From Hydrogenothermaceae bacterium (GTDB taxonomy: Bacteria > Aquificota > Aquificia > Aquificales > Hydrogenothermaceae): 64,000 nt of DNA. Positions within the stretch are counted from its first letter, which is position 1, and the number at the start of each line of letters is the position of its first letter. Below the pieces are notes generated by a model. The model was not told the origin of the DNA. It saw nothing but the letters and a program-made list of their open reading frames with translations, and did not search any database. Made by a program: the position numbers and the translations under genes. The DNA lies in assembly GCA_026418535.1 (NCBI GenBank), contig JAOABC010000003.1, forward strand, positions 124,001 through 188,000. Direction: 5' to 3'. Below, piece after piece: positions 9,091 to 18,260 of this stretch.

Positions 9091-9658
9091 ATATACAAAA
9101 GAGAGACTTATAGAGACAGCAAAGGAGTTGTTCTCTCAAAAAGGCTACCACGAGACGAGAGTCTCAGACATAGTAAAAAAGGCTGATGTAGCTCAAGGAA
9201 CCTTCTACTTCTACTTCAAAAGTAAAGAAGACCTCTTTTTAAACCTTATCCGGAAACTACACCAAGAACTGTTAGAAAAACTCTCAAAGTACACTACTCC
9301 GGAAGGAAGTATAGAAGAAACAATTGATAACCTTATTGTAGACTTCCTATCAGAAGTATACAAAAACAAAGAGATAGCCCAGATATTCTTTGGTCAGCTC
9401 CTTGGGATAAACGAAGAATTTAGAGAACTCTACATCCAGAAAATATCAGACATTCAAAACATCTTACATAGAGTACTGAACAACTATTTAGACCCAGACA
9501 CAAGTCAGCTACTCTCAACTATGATACTTGGTTTTTTAAGACAACTGTTTTTTAACTGTTTAATCAATAAAAATTTTAATTTGGAGCACATGATAAAGAG
9601 AGCAAAAATGGGAGTAAGTATAATATTGAGGTCAGTAGAAATGGAGGGTAACAAGTGA
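9083..9658 (+). CDS. TetR-family transcriptional repressor of the efflux locus
   Basis: 191 residues. The N-terminal helix-turn-helix (ETAKELFSQKGYHETRVSDIVKKADVAQGTFYFYFKSKEDLF) is a textbook TetR/AcrR DNA-binding domain, followed by a helical ligand/dimerisation domain. The start is TTG at 9083 with AAGGAG 8 bases upstream. It is fourth from the end of an operon otherwise made of pump parts and a dehydrogenase, so it is very likely the local, autoregulating repressor acting at the palindrome 4821-4840. The ligand cannot be deduced. Confidence 0.92.
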   Translation: MSKYTKERLIETAKELFSQKGYHETRVSDIVKKADVAQGTFYFYFKSKEDLFLNLIRKLHQELLEKLSKYTTPEGSIEETIDNLIVDFLSEVYKNKEIAQIFFGQLLGINEEFRELYIQKISDIQNILHRVLNNYLDPDTSQLLSTMILGFLRQLFFNCLINKNFNLEHMIKRAKMGVSIILRSVEMEGNK

Positions 9659-10917
9659 AAAAGATCTTAATCTCGTTACTTATAATATCCAGATCATTCT
9701 CCCTAGACCTAAACCAAGCAATTGAGAAAGCTCTCACAAAGAATCCGGAGCTCCTCTCTTACAAACAACAGATAACAACGGCCCAGCTAAAGTTAAAGGT
9801 AGACGAGAATCTTTACCTACCTGTTTTCTTTGGAACTGTATCTCAAAGGGTATACTCAGAGACACCATTAACCAACATCCCAAGCCTTCCTGTATCCTTC
9901 AAACAATCAAACAGAAGCTTCACGGCCATAAACATAGGACTAAACCAGACACTTTACAACTTCGGGCAGACAGAGACAGCTATTAAGATATCAAAAAATA
10001 ACATACAAGCCCTTAGCTATCTATACCAGGAGAAAGAATCCCAATTAAAGGGAGAAGTGATCAAAGCTTACATAGACATCTTGATAGCCTCAGCTATGGT
10101 GGATGTATACAAGAAGGAGCTGGAGGCTATAGAAGGGCTTTACAGACAGGCAGAGGGTTTCTTCAATGAAGGATTGATAACAAAAGTTGACCTACTTCAA
10201 ACAAAAGTTAGACTGATGGAGGTTTATAGGAGTAAAACAGAGGTAGAAGGAAACCAGAAGGTTGCCATATCAAGGCTATCTCAACTGATAGGTGAAGATG
10301 CACAAGACAGAGAGTTTCATAAGGTCAATATTAAAGTACAGGATATAGAGAGCTTAGATAGTCTAATGAAAAAAGCCCTTGAAAACCGGAAGATTATAAA
10401 GTTCTACCAGTTAAACCTACAGCAGTCCGATTTAGAACAGCGAATGTACAGTAGAGAGTTCTTCCCAAAACTTTTCCTCCAGGGAGAGTACATCTACACA
10501 AACCAAAACCCATACTTAGACCCAAAGTCCAACTTCCTGCTAACCATTGGAGCCACAGTAAACTTCCAAGGAACTATGCCTTACTACAAAACTCTACAAG
10601 CCAGGTCAAACACAGCAAAGCTGAAGTTTGAGATGGAGGATATCCGGAATAGAATCATCCTTGAAGTAAAAACAGCCTACCAAAACTATCTAACAGCAAA
10701 AGAAAACTACAGAGTCTCTCTAGAGAGTTTAGAGTATGCAAAGGAGTACTTTGAACTTGTAAAAGAACAGTACGCAAACCAACTTGCTACAAATACAGAC
10801 CTGTTGAATGCAGAGAGCTCCCTAACAAAGGCTTTGGAAAGTAAAGAGATAAACTACTACAACCTACTGAAGTCCTACGTAGAGATAAAGAAAACTGCTG
10901 GAGAAGAGCTACCATGA
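9655..10917 (+). CDS. tolC: TolC-family outer-membrane efflux protein (partner of EmrAB)
   Basis: 420 residues, signal peptide MKKILISLLIISRSFS, then two repeats of long helices typical of the outer-membrane efflux protein family. GTG start overlapping the tetR stop (GTGA), preceded by GGAGGG. It is clearly diverged from the TolC at 2480-3706, so the locus encodes two different outer-membrane channels: this one placed directly before EmrA and EmrB, the other behind the RND adaptor. Confidence 0.88.
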   Translation: MKKILISLLIISRSFSLDLNQAIEKALTKNPELLSYKQQITTAQLKLKVDENLYLPVFFGTVSQRVYSETPLTNIPSLPVSFKQSNRSFTAINIGLNQTLYNFGQTETAIKISKNNIQALSYLYQEKESQLKGEVIKAYIDILIASAMVDVYKKELEAIEGLYRQAEGFFNEGLITKVDLLQTKVRLMEVYRSKTEVEGNQKVAISRLSQLIGEDAQDREFHKVNIKVQDIESLDSLMKKALENRKIIKFYQLNLQQSDLEQRMYSREFFPKLFLQGEYIYTNQNPYLDPKSNFLLTIGATVNFQGTMPYYKTLQARSNTAKLKFEMEDIRNRIILEVKTAYQNYLTAKENYRVSLESLEYAKEYFELVKEQYANQLATNTDLLNAESSLTKALESKEINYYNLLKSYVEIKKTAGEELP

Positions 10918-12044
10918 ATAAAAAGAAAATCGGTACATTAGTTGTATCCCTACTTCTTCTGAATTTTCTGGTTTTGGCAGTGAGATGGATAGATCACAGG
11001 ATTAACTATATAATCACAGATGCGGTTTTTGTGGAGACAGACTATCTGTCAAATGTTGGTTTTAGCAGAGTTGGGGGTAAAGTTATTCAACTTTACAAGA
11101 AGGAAGGAGATGAAGTAAAAGCTAACGAAGAGATCGGAAAGATCGAAGAAACAGACTATAGAGTCCAACTAGAAGCCATAAATAGTAAGATAGAATCCCT
11201 AAAAAGTCAGAGATCACAACTTGAAAGTCAGCTAAGCAGGGTTGAGAAAGAGACAGACCTGAACATTCAGATTCAAGATCTCTCTGAAAAGGAGATCTCT
11301 AAGAGGATAGAGAGCTTAGAGGCTCAAATTATCCAGCTAAACTCTCAGATAGAGCTAAGTAAGAAAGACTTAGAGAGATTTAAGAACTTAGCAGAAAAAG
11401 GGTTGGCTCCTGTAAGGAAGTTCGAAGAGGTAAAGACTAACCTTGATGTGCTGTTATCCCAGAAAATGTCCCTGGAGAAGAGTATAGCGGAGCTGAGAGT
11501 ATCTAAGGAGAAAGCTGTTAAATCAAAAGAATACGCAAAAGCTCAAGAGGGGATACTAGAAGAGATATCTGCTCAGATATCAGCTGTGTCTAAACAGATT
11601 CAGGCTCTTGAGAAGGAAAGAGAAGATCTATTGAACCAGATAAACTACACAGTCTTAAAGTCTCCTTACGACGGTATCGTTGCTAAAAAGTACGTATCAA
11701 TTGGAGATATAGTAAAAGCAGGTCAGCCAGTGTACGCTATCGTAAAAAACGATAGTTTCTATATCAAGGTATTATTGGAAGAAACTAAATTAAAAGGATT
11801 AAGAGTTGGCAACAGAGCGTTCATAAGGTTAGATGCTTATCCAGATGTTCTTTTCGAGGGTGTAGTTGAAAGTATAAATATAGCGTCAGCAGCAAAGTTT
11901 GCCCTCGTCCCAAGGGACATATCCGCAGGAGAGTTCACAAAGTTGGCTCAGAGAATACCTGTAAAGATAAAGATTACAAAAGGAGATAAGTTTCTTCTCC
12001 GGGTAGGTCTTGGTGGTGAGATAGAGATAGAAAAGAAAAGGTGA
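10914..12044 (+). CDS. emrA: HlyD/EmrA-type membrane fusion protein
   Basis: 376 residues: one N-terminal transmembrane helix (GTLVVSLLLLNFLVLAV), a lipoyl half (GGKVIQLYKKEGDEVKANEEIG), a very long coiled coil (about residues 85-245), a second lipoyl half (LKSPYDGIVAKKYVSIGDIVKAGQ) and a beta-barrel domain. EmrA proteins connect an inner-membrane MFS pump to TolC. The start ATG overlaps the tolC stop (ATGA). The next gene, EmrB, starts 2 bases after its stop. Confidence 0.9.
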   Translation: MNKKKIGTLVVSLLLLNFLVLAVRWIDHRINYIITDAVFVETDYLSNVGFSRVGGKVIQLYKKEGDEVKANEEIGKIEETDYRVQLEAINSKIESLKSQRSQLESQLSRVEKETDLNIQIQDLSEKEISKRIESLEAQIIQLNSQIELSKKDLERFKNLAEKGLAPVRKFEEVKTNLDVLLSQKMSLEKSIAELRVSKEKAVKSKEYAKAQEGILEEISAQISAVSKQIQALEKEREDLLNQINYTVLKSPYDGIVAKKYVSIGDIVKAGQPVYAIVKNDSFYIKVLLEETKLKGLRVGNRAFIRLDAYPDVLFEGVVESINIASAAKFALVPRDISAGEFTKLAQRIPVKIKITKGDKFLLRVGLGGEIEIEKKR

Positions 12045-12046
12045 TC

Positions 12047-13711
12047 ATGGAAAACCAGAAGCCTATCTACGAAACCATCACAAACTCAGAAAGGGGTCTG
12101 ATAACTTTCATAGTTATGACCGGAGCTTTTATGGCCATACTCGATACCACAATAGTGGATGTTGTGGTACCAAAGATGATGGGGCCCCTTCAGACAGACC
12201 TGTACGGAGTTCAGTGGGTCATAACAGCTTACATGATCGCTTCCGCTGTTATGCTTATACTTTCAGAGTGGCTTGACAAAGTTATAGGTCTAAGAAGGGT
12301 ATTCATAGCTGGAATAGTGGTGTTTACAGTCTCCTCCTTCTTCTGTGGACAGGCTCAGGATATCCAGATGATGATAATATCCAGAGTTTTCCAAGGTATA
12401 GGAGAGGCTCTCATAATGGCCACTTCCCAGACTATACTCTTCTCAGTCTATCCGGAGGAGAAAAAAGGTATTGCTATGGGTATATTTGGACTGGGAGTTA
12501 GCTTTGCTCCTGCTCTAGGGCCTACCCTTGGGGGATACATAACAGAGTTCCTAAACTGGAGATGGGTTTTCTACATAAACTTACCTGTTGGTATAATCAC
12601 CACCGTTTTGGCTGTCTTCTACCTTCCTGAGACTAGTCTTGTCAGGGAGAAAGCAAAACTGAACTTCATATCTTACTCCTTTCTCTCTATATTCACAATA
12701 TCCCTACTTATTCTACTCTCAAAGGGACAACAACTAGACTGGTTTTCGTCTGATTACATATTCTATCTCAGCTTGGTCTCTGTATTTTCACTACTTCTAT
12801 ACATACTGTCTGAGATACTTTCGAGGGAACCTCTTATAGATTTTAAGATCTTTTTGATTAAAGAGTACTTTGTTGGGTTTTTTGTCTTTTTTCTCCTACT
12901 TGGGTTCTCTATGTACCAGGTTTTCTATCTACTTCCTCTCTACTATGAAAATCTAAAAGGTCTTTCCACCTTCGATGCTGGTATGCACATACTAGCCTTT
13001 GCACTTTTCATCGCTGTATTTTCTCCTGTTGCTGGCATTCTGTCAGACAGATGGAACGAGAAGTACGTCCTCTATATAGCAACCATCCTGTACTTATTCA
13101 CAGCTCTGTTTATAATCCCAAACTTAGATTACTATACTCCCAATGCAAGAGCTGCCATCATGACGATCCCTCTTGGCATCTCTATGGGTATGTTCTTTGC
13201 CCCAGTAACTACTATAGCCTTGAGGAAGCTAAGAAGCAAGACATCTCTTGGAACGGGACTTATGCACTATGGAAGATTTGTAGGGGGTTCTTTCGGAACT
13301 GCCATAGCCACAAACGACTTATACAGACACCAGTGGGAACACTTTGAAGGTATAAACAGTATCCAAAATGTATCATACCTTCAGCAGTTCTTAGAAAAGA
13401 TAAAGGGGAGCGTGGTAGGTATTCCCGAGCATTTAGTTGAGTTAAAGGCACAGGCATTACTGTACTCAGTCCAGTATCTCCACAGTCTGAACTTCTCTTT
13501 TCAGGATACTTTCTTCATAGCTGGTCTATTTGGGCTCGTAGGAGCTCTTCCTATTATATACATGTGGCTGTCAGATGTTTTTTCCCGGGAGAAGAGAAAG
13601 AGATATAATATTCCTATCACTTTCAAAAAGGAGAAGTGTAATGAACATACTAATCACAGGGGGAGCAGGTTATATAGGAAGCCACACAGTGAAACAACTT
13701 ATAGAGAGTAG
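12047..13711 (+). CDS. emrB: DHA2-family MFS drug transporter, EmrB-like
   Basis: About 554 residues with 14 predicted helices, motif A-like and motif C-like segments (VITAYMIASAVMLILSEW; GIFGLGVSFAPALGPTLGG), typical of EmrB/QacA drug:H+ antiporters. The ATG at 12047 is preceded by AAAAGG. Odd: the last ~24 codons run into galE in another frame (71-base overlap) and read as low-complexity, unrelated sequence (HTNHRGSRLYRKPHSETTYRE). The ancestral stop was probably lost near 13640, leaving an extended tail. Confidence 0.9.
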   Translation: MENQKPIYETITNSERGLITFIVMTGAFMAILDTTIVDVVVPKMMGPLQTDLYGVQWVITAYMIASAVMLILSEWLDKVIGLRRVFIAGIVVFTVSSFFCGQAQDIQMMIISRVFQGIGEALIMATSQTILFSVYPEEKKGIAMGIFGLGVSFAPALGPTLGGYITEFLNWRWVFYINLPVGIITTVLAVFYLPETSLVREKAKLNFISYSFLSIFTISLLILLSKGQQLDWFSSDYIFYLSLVSVFSLLLYILSEILSREPLIDFKIFLIKEYFVGFFVFFLLLGFSMYQVFYLLPLYYENLKGLSTFDAGMHILAFALFIAVFSPVAGILSDRWNEKYVLYIATILYLFTALFIIPNLDYYTPNARAAIMTIPLGISMGMFFAPVTTIALRKLRSKTSLGTGLMHYGRFVGGSFGTAIATNDLYRHQWEHFEGINSIQNVSYLQQFLEKIKGSVVGIPEHLVELKAQALLYSVQYLHSLNFSFQDTFFIAGLFGLVGALPIIYMWLSDVFSREKRKRYNIPITFKKEKCNEHTNHRGSRLYRKPHSETTYRE

Positions 13712-14654
13712 AGACTATAACATAACCATTATAGACAACCTATCAACTGGTATACCCTCTACAGTGGAGACATTAAGACAGATCCACAAGGAGAGTAAAA
13801 AACAGGGAGAGTTTGATTTCATAGAGGCTGATCTGAAGGACTTCCAGTTTATGGAACATATATTCAAAACTAAAAAGTTTGATGCTGTTATACACTTTGC
13901 TGCAAGTGTAGTGGTTCCTGAGAGTGTAAGAGATCCTATAAAATACTACATGAACAATACGGTGAACACGACCAACTTAATAAAGCTGTCTCTTGAGCAT
14001 GGTGTTAGGAAGTTTGTTTTCTCTTCAACTGCAGCTGTATACGGAGAGCCACAGGAAGTCCCAGTTAAAGAGACTACACCTACGAATCCAATAAACCCCT
14101 ATGGTTGGAGTAAGCTTATGAGCGAGAGAGTTCTAATAGATGTAGGGAATGCCCATCCAGATTTTAAGTATGTAATCCTCAGATATTTCAACGTTGCCGG
14201 AGCAGACACAAAAGTGAGAATAGGACAGTCTACACCAAATGCAACTCACCTGATAAAGGTAGCATCCGAGACGGCAGTAGGAAAGAGAGAAAAGATGTTC
14301 ATCTTCGGCACAGACTATCCAACTGCAGATGGAACGTGTATAAGGGACTACATACATGTTGATGATCTGGCCGATGCCCATTTCTTAGCTTTAGACTACT
14401 TAGATAACAATCCAAGTGATCTGTTTAACTGTGGTTATGGTAGGGGATATTCTGTTAAAGAGGTTATAGATACGATGAAAATGGTATCTGGAGTGGATTT
14501 TAAAGTTGAGATAGCTCCCAGGAGAGAAGGAGACCCCTCTATGCTCATAGCAGATAACTCCAAAATAAAGGAGAAAATGGGCTTCAAACCAAAGTTTGAC
14601 AATCTGGAGCTTATATGTAAAACAGCCTTAGAGTGGGAAAAAAAAGCTATCTAA
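13641..14654 (+). CDS. galE: UDP-glucose 4-epimerase
   Basis: 337 residues. N-terminal Rossmann motif GGAGYIGSH, catalytic SSTAAVYG and YGWSK (Ser/Tyr-x3-Lys) and the NPYGWSKLMSE region identify an extended SDR of the GalE family, which interconverts UDP-glucose and UDP-galactose for surface glycans. I place the start at ATG 13641, with AAAGGAG at 13627-13633, rather than farther upstream within emrB. It overlaps the emrB 3' end by 71 bases, so it is last in the efflux operon, perhaps linked to envelope modification. Its stop interlocks with that of the convergent gene at 14651. Confidence 0.92.
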   Translation: MNILITGGAGYIGSHTVKQLIESRDYNITIIDNLSTGIPSTVETLRQIHKESKKQGEFDFIEADLKDFQFMEHIFKTKKFDAVIHFAASVVVPESVRDPIKYYMNNTVNTTNLIKLSLEHGVRKFVFSSTAAVYGEPQEVPVKETTPTNPINPYGWSKLMSERVLIDVGNAHPDFKYVILRYFNVAGADTKVRIGQSTPNATHLIKVASETAVGKREKMFIFGTDYPTADGTCIRDYIHVDDLADAHFLALDYLDNNPSDLFNCGYGRGYSVKEVIDTMKMVSGVDFKVEIAPRREGDPSMLIADNSKIKEKMGFKPKFDNLELICKTALEWEKKAI

Positions 14655-14950
14655 AGCTTAACCACCATACAAGTAGTGGCTTTCTTTACTCCGGATATTG
14701 AGTTTATATCCTTGATAACCACTTTACCTATCTCGTTTTGATCTTCTCCCACTAAATATACGATGATGTCATATATACCTGTTACTACGTCCGCGGACTT
14801 CACATTCTCTATCATAGATAGAGATTTCAAGATGTTAGGAATCTCTGAAGGGTTTGCCTCTATTAAAACGTAAGCTGATGCTGCATTCTTTACCTCTATA
14901 TCCTTAAGTAGCTCTTCAAAGGCTACAGGTGCTTCCATCTTTTCAGCCAT
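14651..14950 (-). CDS. Stand-alone Lrp/AsnC ligand-binding (RAM) domain protein
   Basis: About 99 residues consisting only of the Lrp/AsnC effector-binding domain: AYVLIEANPSEIPNILKSL ... VKSADVVTGIYDIIVYLVGED. There is no helix-turn-helix. Such solo RAM domains oligomerise and bind amino acids or act with full-length Lrp proteins. The ATG at 14950 has GAGAGGTG upstream; a GTG at 14959 is the alternative. It is last in the operon that starts at ileS, 17 bases after hslU. Its precise function is unknown. Confidence 0.8.
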   Translation of the reverse strand: MAEKMEAPVAFEELLKDIEVKNAASAYVLIEANPSEIPNILKSLSMIENVKSADVVTGIYDIIVYLVGEDQNEIGKVVIKDINSISGVKKATTCMVVKL

Positions 14951-14967
14951 ATCTTTCACCTCTCTTT

Positions 14968-16311
14968 TTATAGTATATACCTTGATAGGTCTTCATCTTG
15001 GATAATATCACTTAACTTCTCCTCAACCACCCCACTGTCTATAACTATATTCTGACCCTTTAAATCTGGGGCATTAAAGGAGTATTCCTCCATTATTCTT
15101 TCTAAGATGGTGTGAAGTCTCCTTGCTCCTATGTTCTCCGTCTTCTCGTTTACAAGTTGAGCTATCTCTGCTATCTTCTCTATAGCATCTGGAGTAAAGG
15201 TTAGGTCTACATCCTCCGTTTTCATCAACGCTATATACTGTCTTATCAAAGCGTTTTTAGGTTCTGTAAGTATTTTTACAAAATCATCTTTTGTCAGTGG
15301 TTTTAGCTCTACCCTTATTGGGAATCTTCCCTGAAGTTCAGGTATCAAATCAGATGGTTTAGATAGATGGAAGGCACCGGCAGCTATAAACAGAATATGG
15401 TCAGTTTTTACAGGTCCATACTTGGTCGAAACGGTAGTTCCTTCTACTATGGGAAGTAAGTCTCTCTGAACACCCTCTCTAGATACATCTGGACCAGAGG
15501 ATTTAGAGTTTCTCAATGCCACCTTATCTATCTCGTCTATGAAAACTATCCCGAAGTTCTCTGCCCTTTTTACTGCCTCAGATTGAACTTCTTCTAGGTC
15601 TATTAGCTTTTCTGCTTCTTCCTGCTCTATCACTTTAAGAGCCTCTTTTACAGTAAGTTTTCTTCTCTTTCTTCTGGCAGGACCTATAGCAGAAAAAAGA
15701 TCCCTAAGTTGACTCTCTATGTCTTCAAGACCTGGAGCTATCACTCCTCCTATCATATTAACAGACCTTTCTTCAATATCTATCTCTACAACTTTGTCGT
15801 TTAAATCTCTATCTAAAAGCATCTTTCTGAACTTCTCCTTAGCAGGAGAGGTTTCGATCTCCTCTTCAAGGACTCCATACTTCTTTCTCTTAGGAACTAG
15901 GTAGTCAAGTATCTTCTCTATAGCATTTTGCCTTGCTTTCTCTCTCACCTCTTCCATTTTCTCAGCTTTCACCATCTTGTAAGAGACCTCTGTTAGTTCT
16001 CTTATAATGGACTCAACATCCTTTCCTACATATCCTACCTCTGTGAACTTAGTAGCTTCAACCTTTATAAATGGTGCCTTTGCAAGCATGGCAAGTCTCC
16101 TAGCTATCTCAGTTTTACCTACACCTGTTGGTCCTATCATCAGGATATTCTTAGGTATAACTTCATCCCTGAGGTCAGGGGGGAGGTTCTGTCTCCTCCA
16201 CCTATTCCTCAGAGCTATAGCAACAGCTTTCTTTGCTTCGTTCTGCCCTACTATGTATTTATCAAGTTCTTTTACCATCTGTTTTGGTGTAAGCTCTTCT
16301 CTTAATGCCAA
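14968..16311 (-). CDS. hslU: ATP-dependent protease ATPase subunit HslU
   Basis: 447 residues, close to the usual ~445. N-terminal [34 protein letters not shown], Walker [16 protein letters not shown], Walker [13 protein letters not shown] and the C-terminal sensor-2 region [21 protein letters not shown] are diagnostic of HslU/ClpY. It unfolds proteins for the HslV peptidase chamber, or acts alone as a chaperone. TTG start at 16311 with GGGAGGTG 4-5 bases upstream; a start inside acs (16362) is less likely. The partner hslV is not in the window. Confidence 0.95.
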   Translation of the reverse strand: MALREELTPKQMVKELDKYIVGQNEAKKAVAIALRNRWRRQNLPPDLRDEVIPKNILMIGPTGVGKTEIARRLAMLAKAPFIKVEATKFTEVGYVGKDVESIIRELTEVSYKMVKAEKMEEVREKARQNAIEKILDYLVPKRKKYGVLEEEIETSPAKEKFRKMLLDRDLNDKVVEIDIEERSVNMIGGVIAPGLEDIESQLRDLFSAIGPARRKRRKLTVKEALKVIEQEEAEKLIDLEEVQSEAVKRAENFGIVFIDEIDKVALRNSKSSGPDVSREGVQRDLLPIVEGTTVSTKYGPVKTDHILFIAAGAFHLSKPSDLIPELQGRFPIRVELKPLTKDDFVKILTEPKNALIRQYIALMKTEDVDLTFTPDAIEKIAEIAQLVNEKTENIGARRLHTILERIMEEYSFNAPDLKGQNIVIDSGVVEEKLSDIIQDEDLSRYIL

Positions 16312-16321
16312 CTTCACCTCC

Positions 16322-18220
16322 CTAGTCTTCAAGTGTTGATGTATCTCCAAGCTCTTGTCCAAGTTCCCTGGCTCTTAAAACTCTTCTCATTATCTTACCA
16401 CTTCTCGTCTTTGGAAGTTTGTCAACGAATTCAACCTCATCTGGGACAGCTATGGCTCCTAACACTTCTCTAACAGTATCCTTTATCTCCTCTACGAGTT
16501 TATCTGATGGTACAGACCCAGCTTTCAGTATCACGAAGGCTTTTATAGATTCTCCTTTTATCTCGTTTGGTTTTCCTATAACCGCCGCCTCAGCTACAGC
16601 TGGGTGTTCTACTATAGCAGACTCCACCTCTGCGTTTCCTATCCTGTGACCTGCCACAGATAGAACATCATCTGCTCTTCCAAGTATCATTATATAACCA
16701 TCTTCATCTATAGACGCCAAGTCTCCTGCAGAGTAGTAACCACCCGGTATCTCCTTCCAGTACTTCTCGTATCTCTCTGGCTCTCCCCAGCAAGTCCGGA
16801 GCATAGACGGCCAAGGTTTCTTTATCACAAGATAACCTACAGTGTTTGGTGGCAGAGGGTTACCTTCCTTGTCTACCACAAGAGGATCGACACCGAACAT
16901 AGGCTTTCCAGCTTTTCCAGGTTTTGCAGGATAGGAAGGTAGTGTGGTTATCATGTGAGCACCTGTTTCTGTTTGCCACCAGGTATCTACCACTACAGCC
17001 CTCTCTCTTCCTACGTTTTTGTAATACCACAGCCAAGCCTCTGGGTTTATAGGTTCACCTACAGAGCCAAGTATCTTTAAGGAAGAAAGGTCATACTTTG
17101 CCGGAATATCTTCTCCAAATCTCATTAACATCCTAATAGCTGTTGGGGCTGTGTAGAAAACGTTTACTCTGTACTTTTGAATGTACTCCCACCATATACC
17201 TGGATGTGGATAAACTGGAACTCCTTCCATGATTAAGGAGGTTGCAGCATTTGCAAGAGGCCCGTAGACTATATAGCTGTGTCCTGTTATCCAACCTATG
17301 TCTGCTGTACACCAGTACACTGTTTCTTCTTTTATGTTGAAAACTGTCTTGGTTGTTAAGTATGTGTTTACCATGTAACCTCCAACAGTATGGAGGACTC
17401 CCTTAGGCTTTCCAGTTGTTCCTGATGTGTATAGGATGAAGAGAGGGTCTTCACTGTCCATAACCTCTGGTTCACAGACGGGAGATGAGTTATCTATGAG
17501 CTTGTCGAGCTTTACCATCCTGTTGTCAATCTCCTCTTCGTCAAGCTCACCATCCCTGTCCCAAACTACTACTCTTTCAACGAAGTTTAGTGGTTTTATA
17601 GCCTCTTTTACTGTCTCTAACAGATGTATCTTTTTACCTCTTCTCTTAGTGTAAGTAGAAGTTATAACTACCTTTGCCTTAGCATCCTCTATCCTTAAGC
17701 GAAGAGCTCCCTCACTAAAACCTGCAAACACTACACTGTGGATAGCACCTATTCTGGTACAGGCTAACATACAGGCAATAGCCTCTACTGTGTTTGGCAT
17801 GTATATAGATACCCTATCCCCTTTTTGGACTCCAAGACTCTTTAATCCATTAGCCATTCGGTTTACCAACTCTAACAGTTCTCCATATGTATACTTCTTC
17901 TCGTTTCTGTCTTCATCTACGTATATGTAAGCCACTTTGTTCCTTTTACCACTCTTGACATGTCTATCAAGACAATTGTAGGTTATGTTGGTTTTACCTC
18001 CCACAAACCACTTTGCCCTCGGAAAATCCCACTCTAGTACCTTCTCCCACTTTTCAAACCAGTAGAGATCAGAGGCAATCTCTTCCCAGAACTCTGTAGG
18101 ATTCTGCATAGACTTTTCATACATACTTTCGTAGTCCTTGACTATACACTCCTCAACAATGTCCTTAGGTGGAAAGTACTTCTCCTCAACAACAAGATGT
18201 ACTTTTTCGATATTCTCCAT
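16322..18220 (-). CDS. acs: Acetyl-CoA synthetase (AMP-forming)
   Basis: 632 residues. Adenylation motifs [19 protein letters not shown], the conserved DTWWQTETG and the C-terminal SGKIMRR acetylatable lysine loop define Acs. It activates acetate to acetyl-CoA in the cytoplasm with ATP to AMP, a plausible acetate-assimilation step in an autotroph. ATG at 18220 with GGAGGG upstream; the 3' end lies 10 bases before hslU. The lysine in SGK suggests the enzyme could be controlled by protein acetylation, as known for the family. Confidence 0.96.
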   Translation of the reverse strand: MENIEKVHLVVEEKYFPPKDIVEECIVKDYESMYEKSMQNPTEFWEEIASDLYWFEKWEKVLEWDFPRAKWFVGGKTNITYNCLDRHVKSGKRNKVAYIYVDEDRNEKKYTYGELLELVNRMANGLKSLGVQKGDRVSIYMPNTVEAIACMLACTRIGAIHSVVFAGFSEGALRLRIEDAKAKVVITSTYTKRRGKKIHLLETVKEAIKPLNFVERVVVWDRDGELDEEEIDNRMVKLDKLIDNSSPVCEPEVMDSEDPLFILYTSGTTGKPKGVLHTVGGYMVNTYLTTKTVFNIKEETVYWCTADIGWITGHSYIVYGPLANAATSLIMEGVPVYPHPGIWWEYIQKYRVNVFYTAPTAIRMLMRFGEDIPAKYDLSSLKILGSVGEPINPEAWLWYYKNVGRERAVVVDTWWQTETGAHMITTLPSYPAKPGKAGKPMFGVDPLVVDKEGNPLPPNTVGYLVIKKPWPSMLRTCWGEPERYEKYWKEIPGGYYSAGDLASIDEDGYIMILGRADDVLSVAGHRIGNAEVESAIVEHPAVAEAAVIGKPNEIKGESIKAFVILKAGSVPSDKLVEEIKDTVREVLGAIAVPDEVEFVDKLPKTRSGKIMRRVLRARELGQELGDTSTLED

Positions 18221-18260
18221 CTCTTACCCTCCAAAAGATATCTTTATTCTAATAATAATG

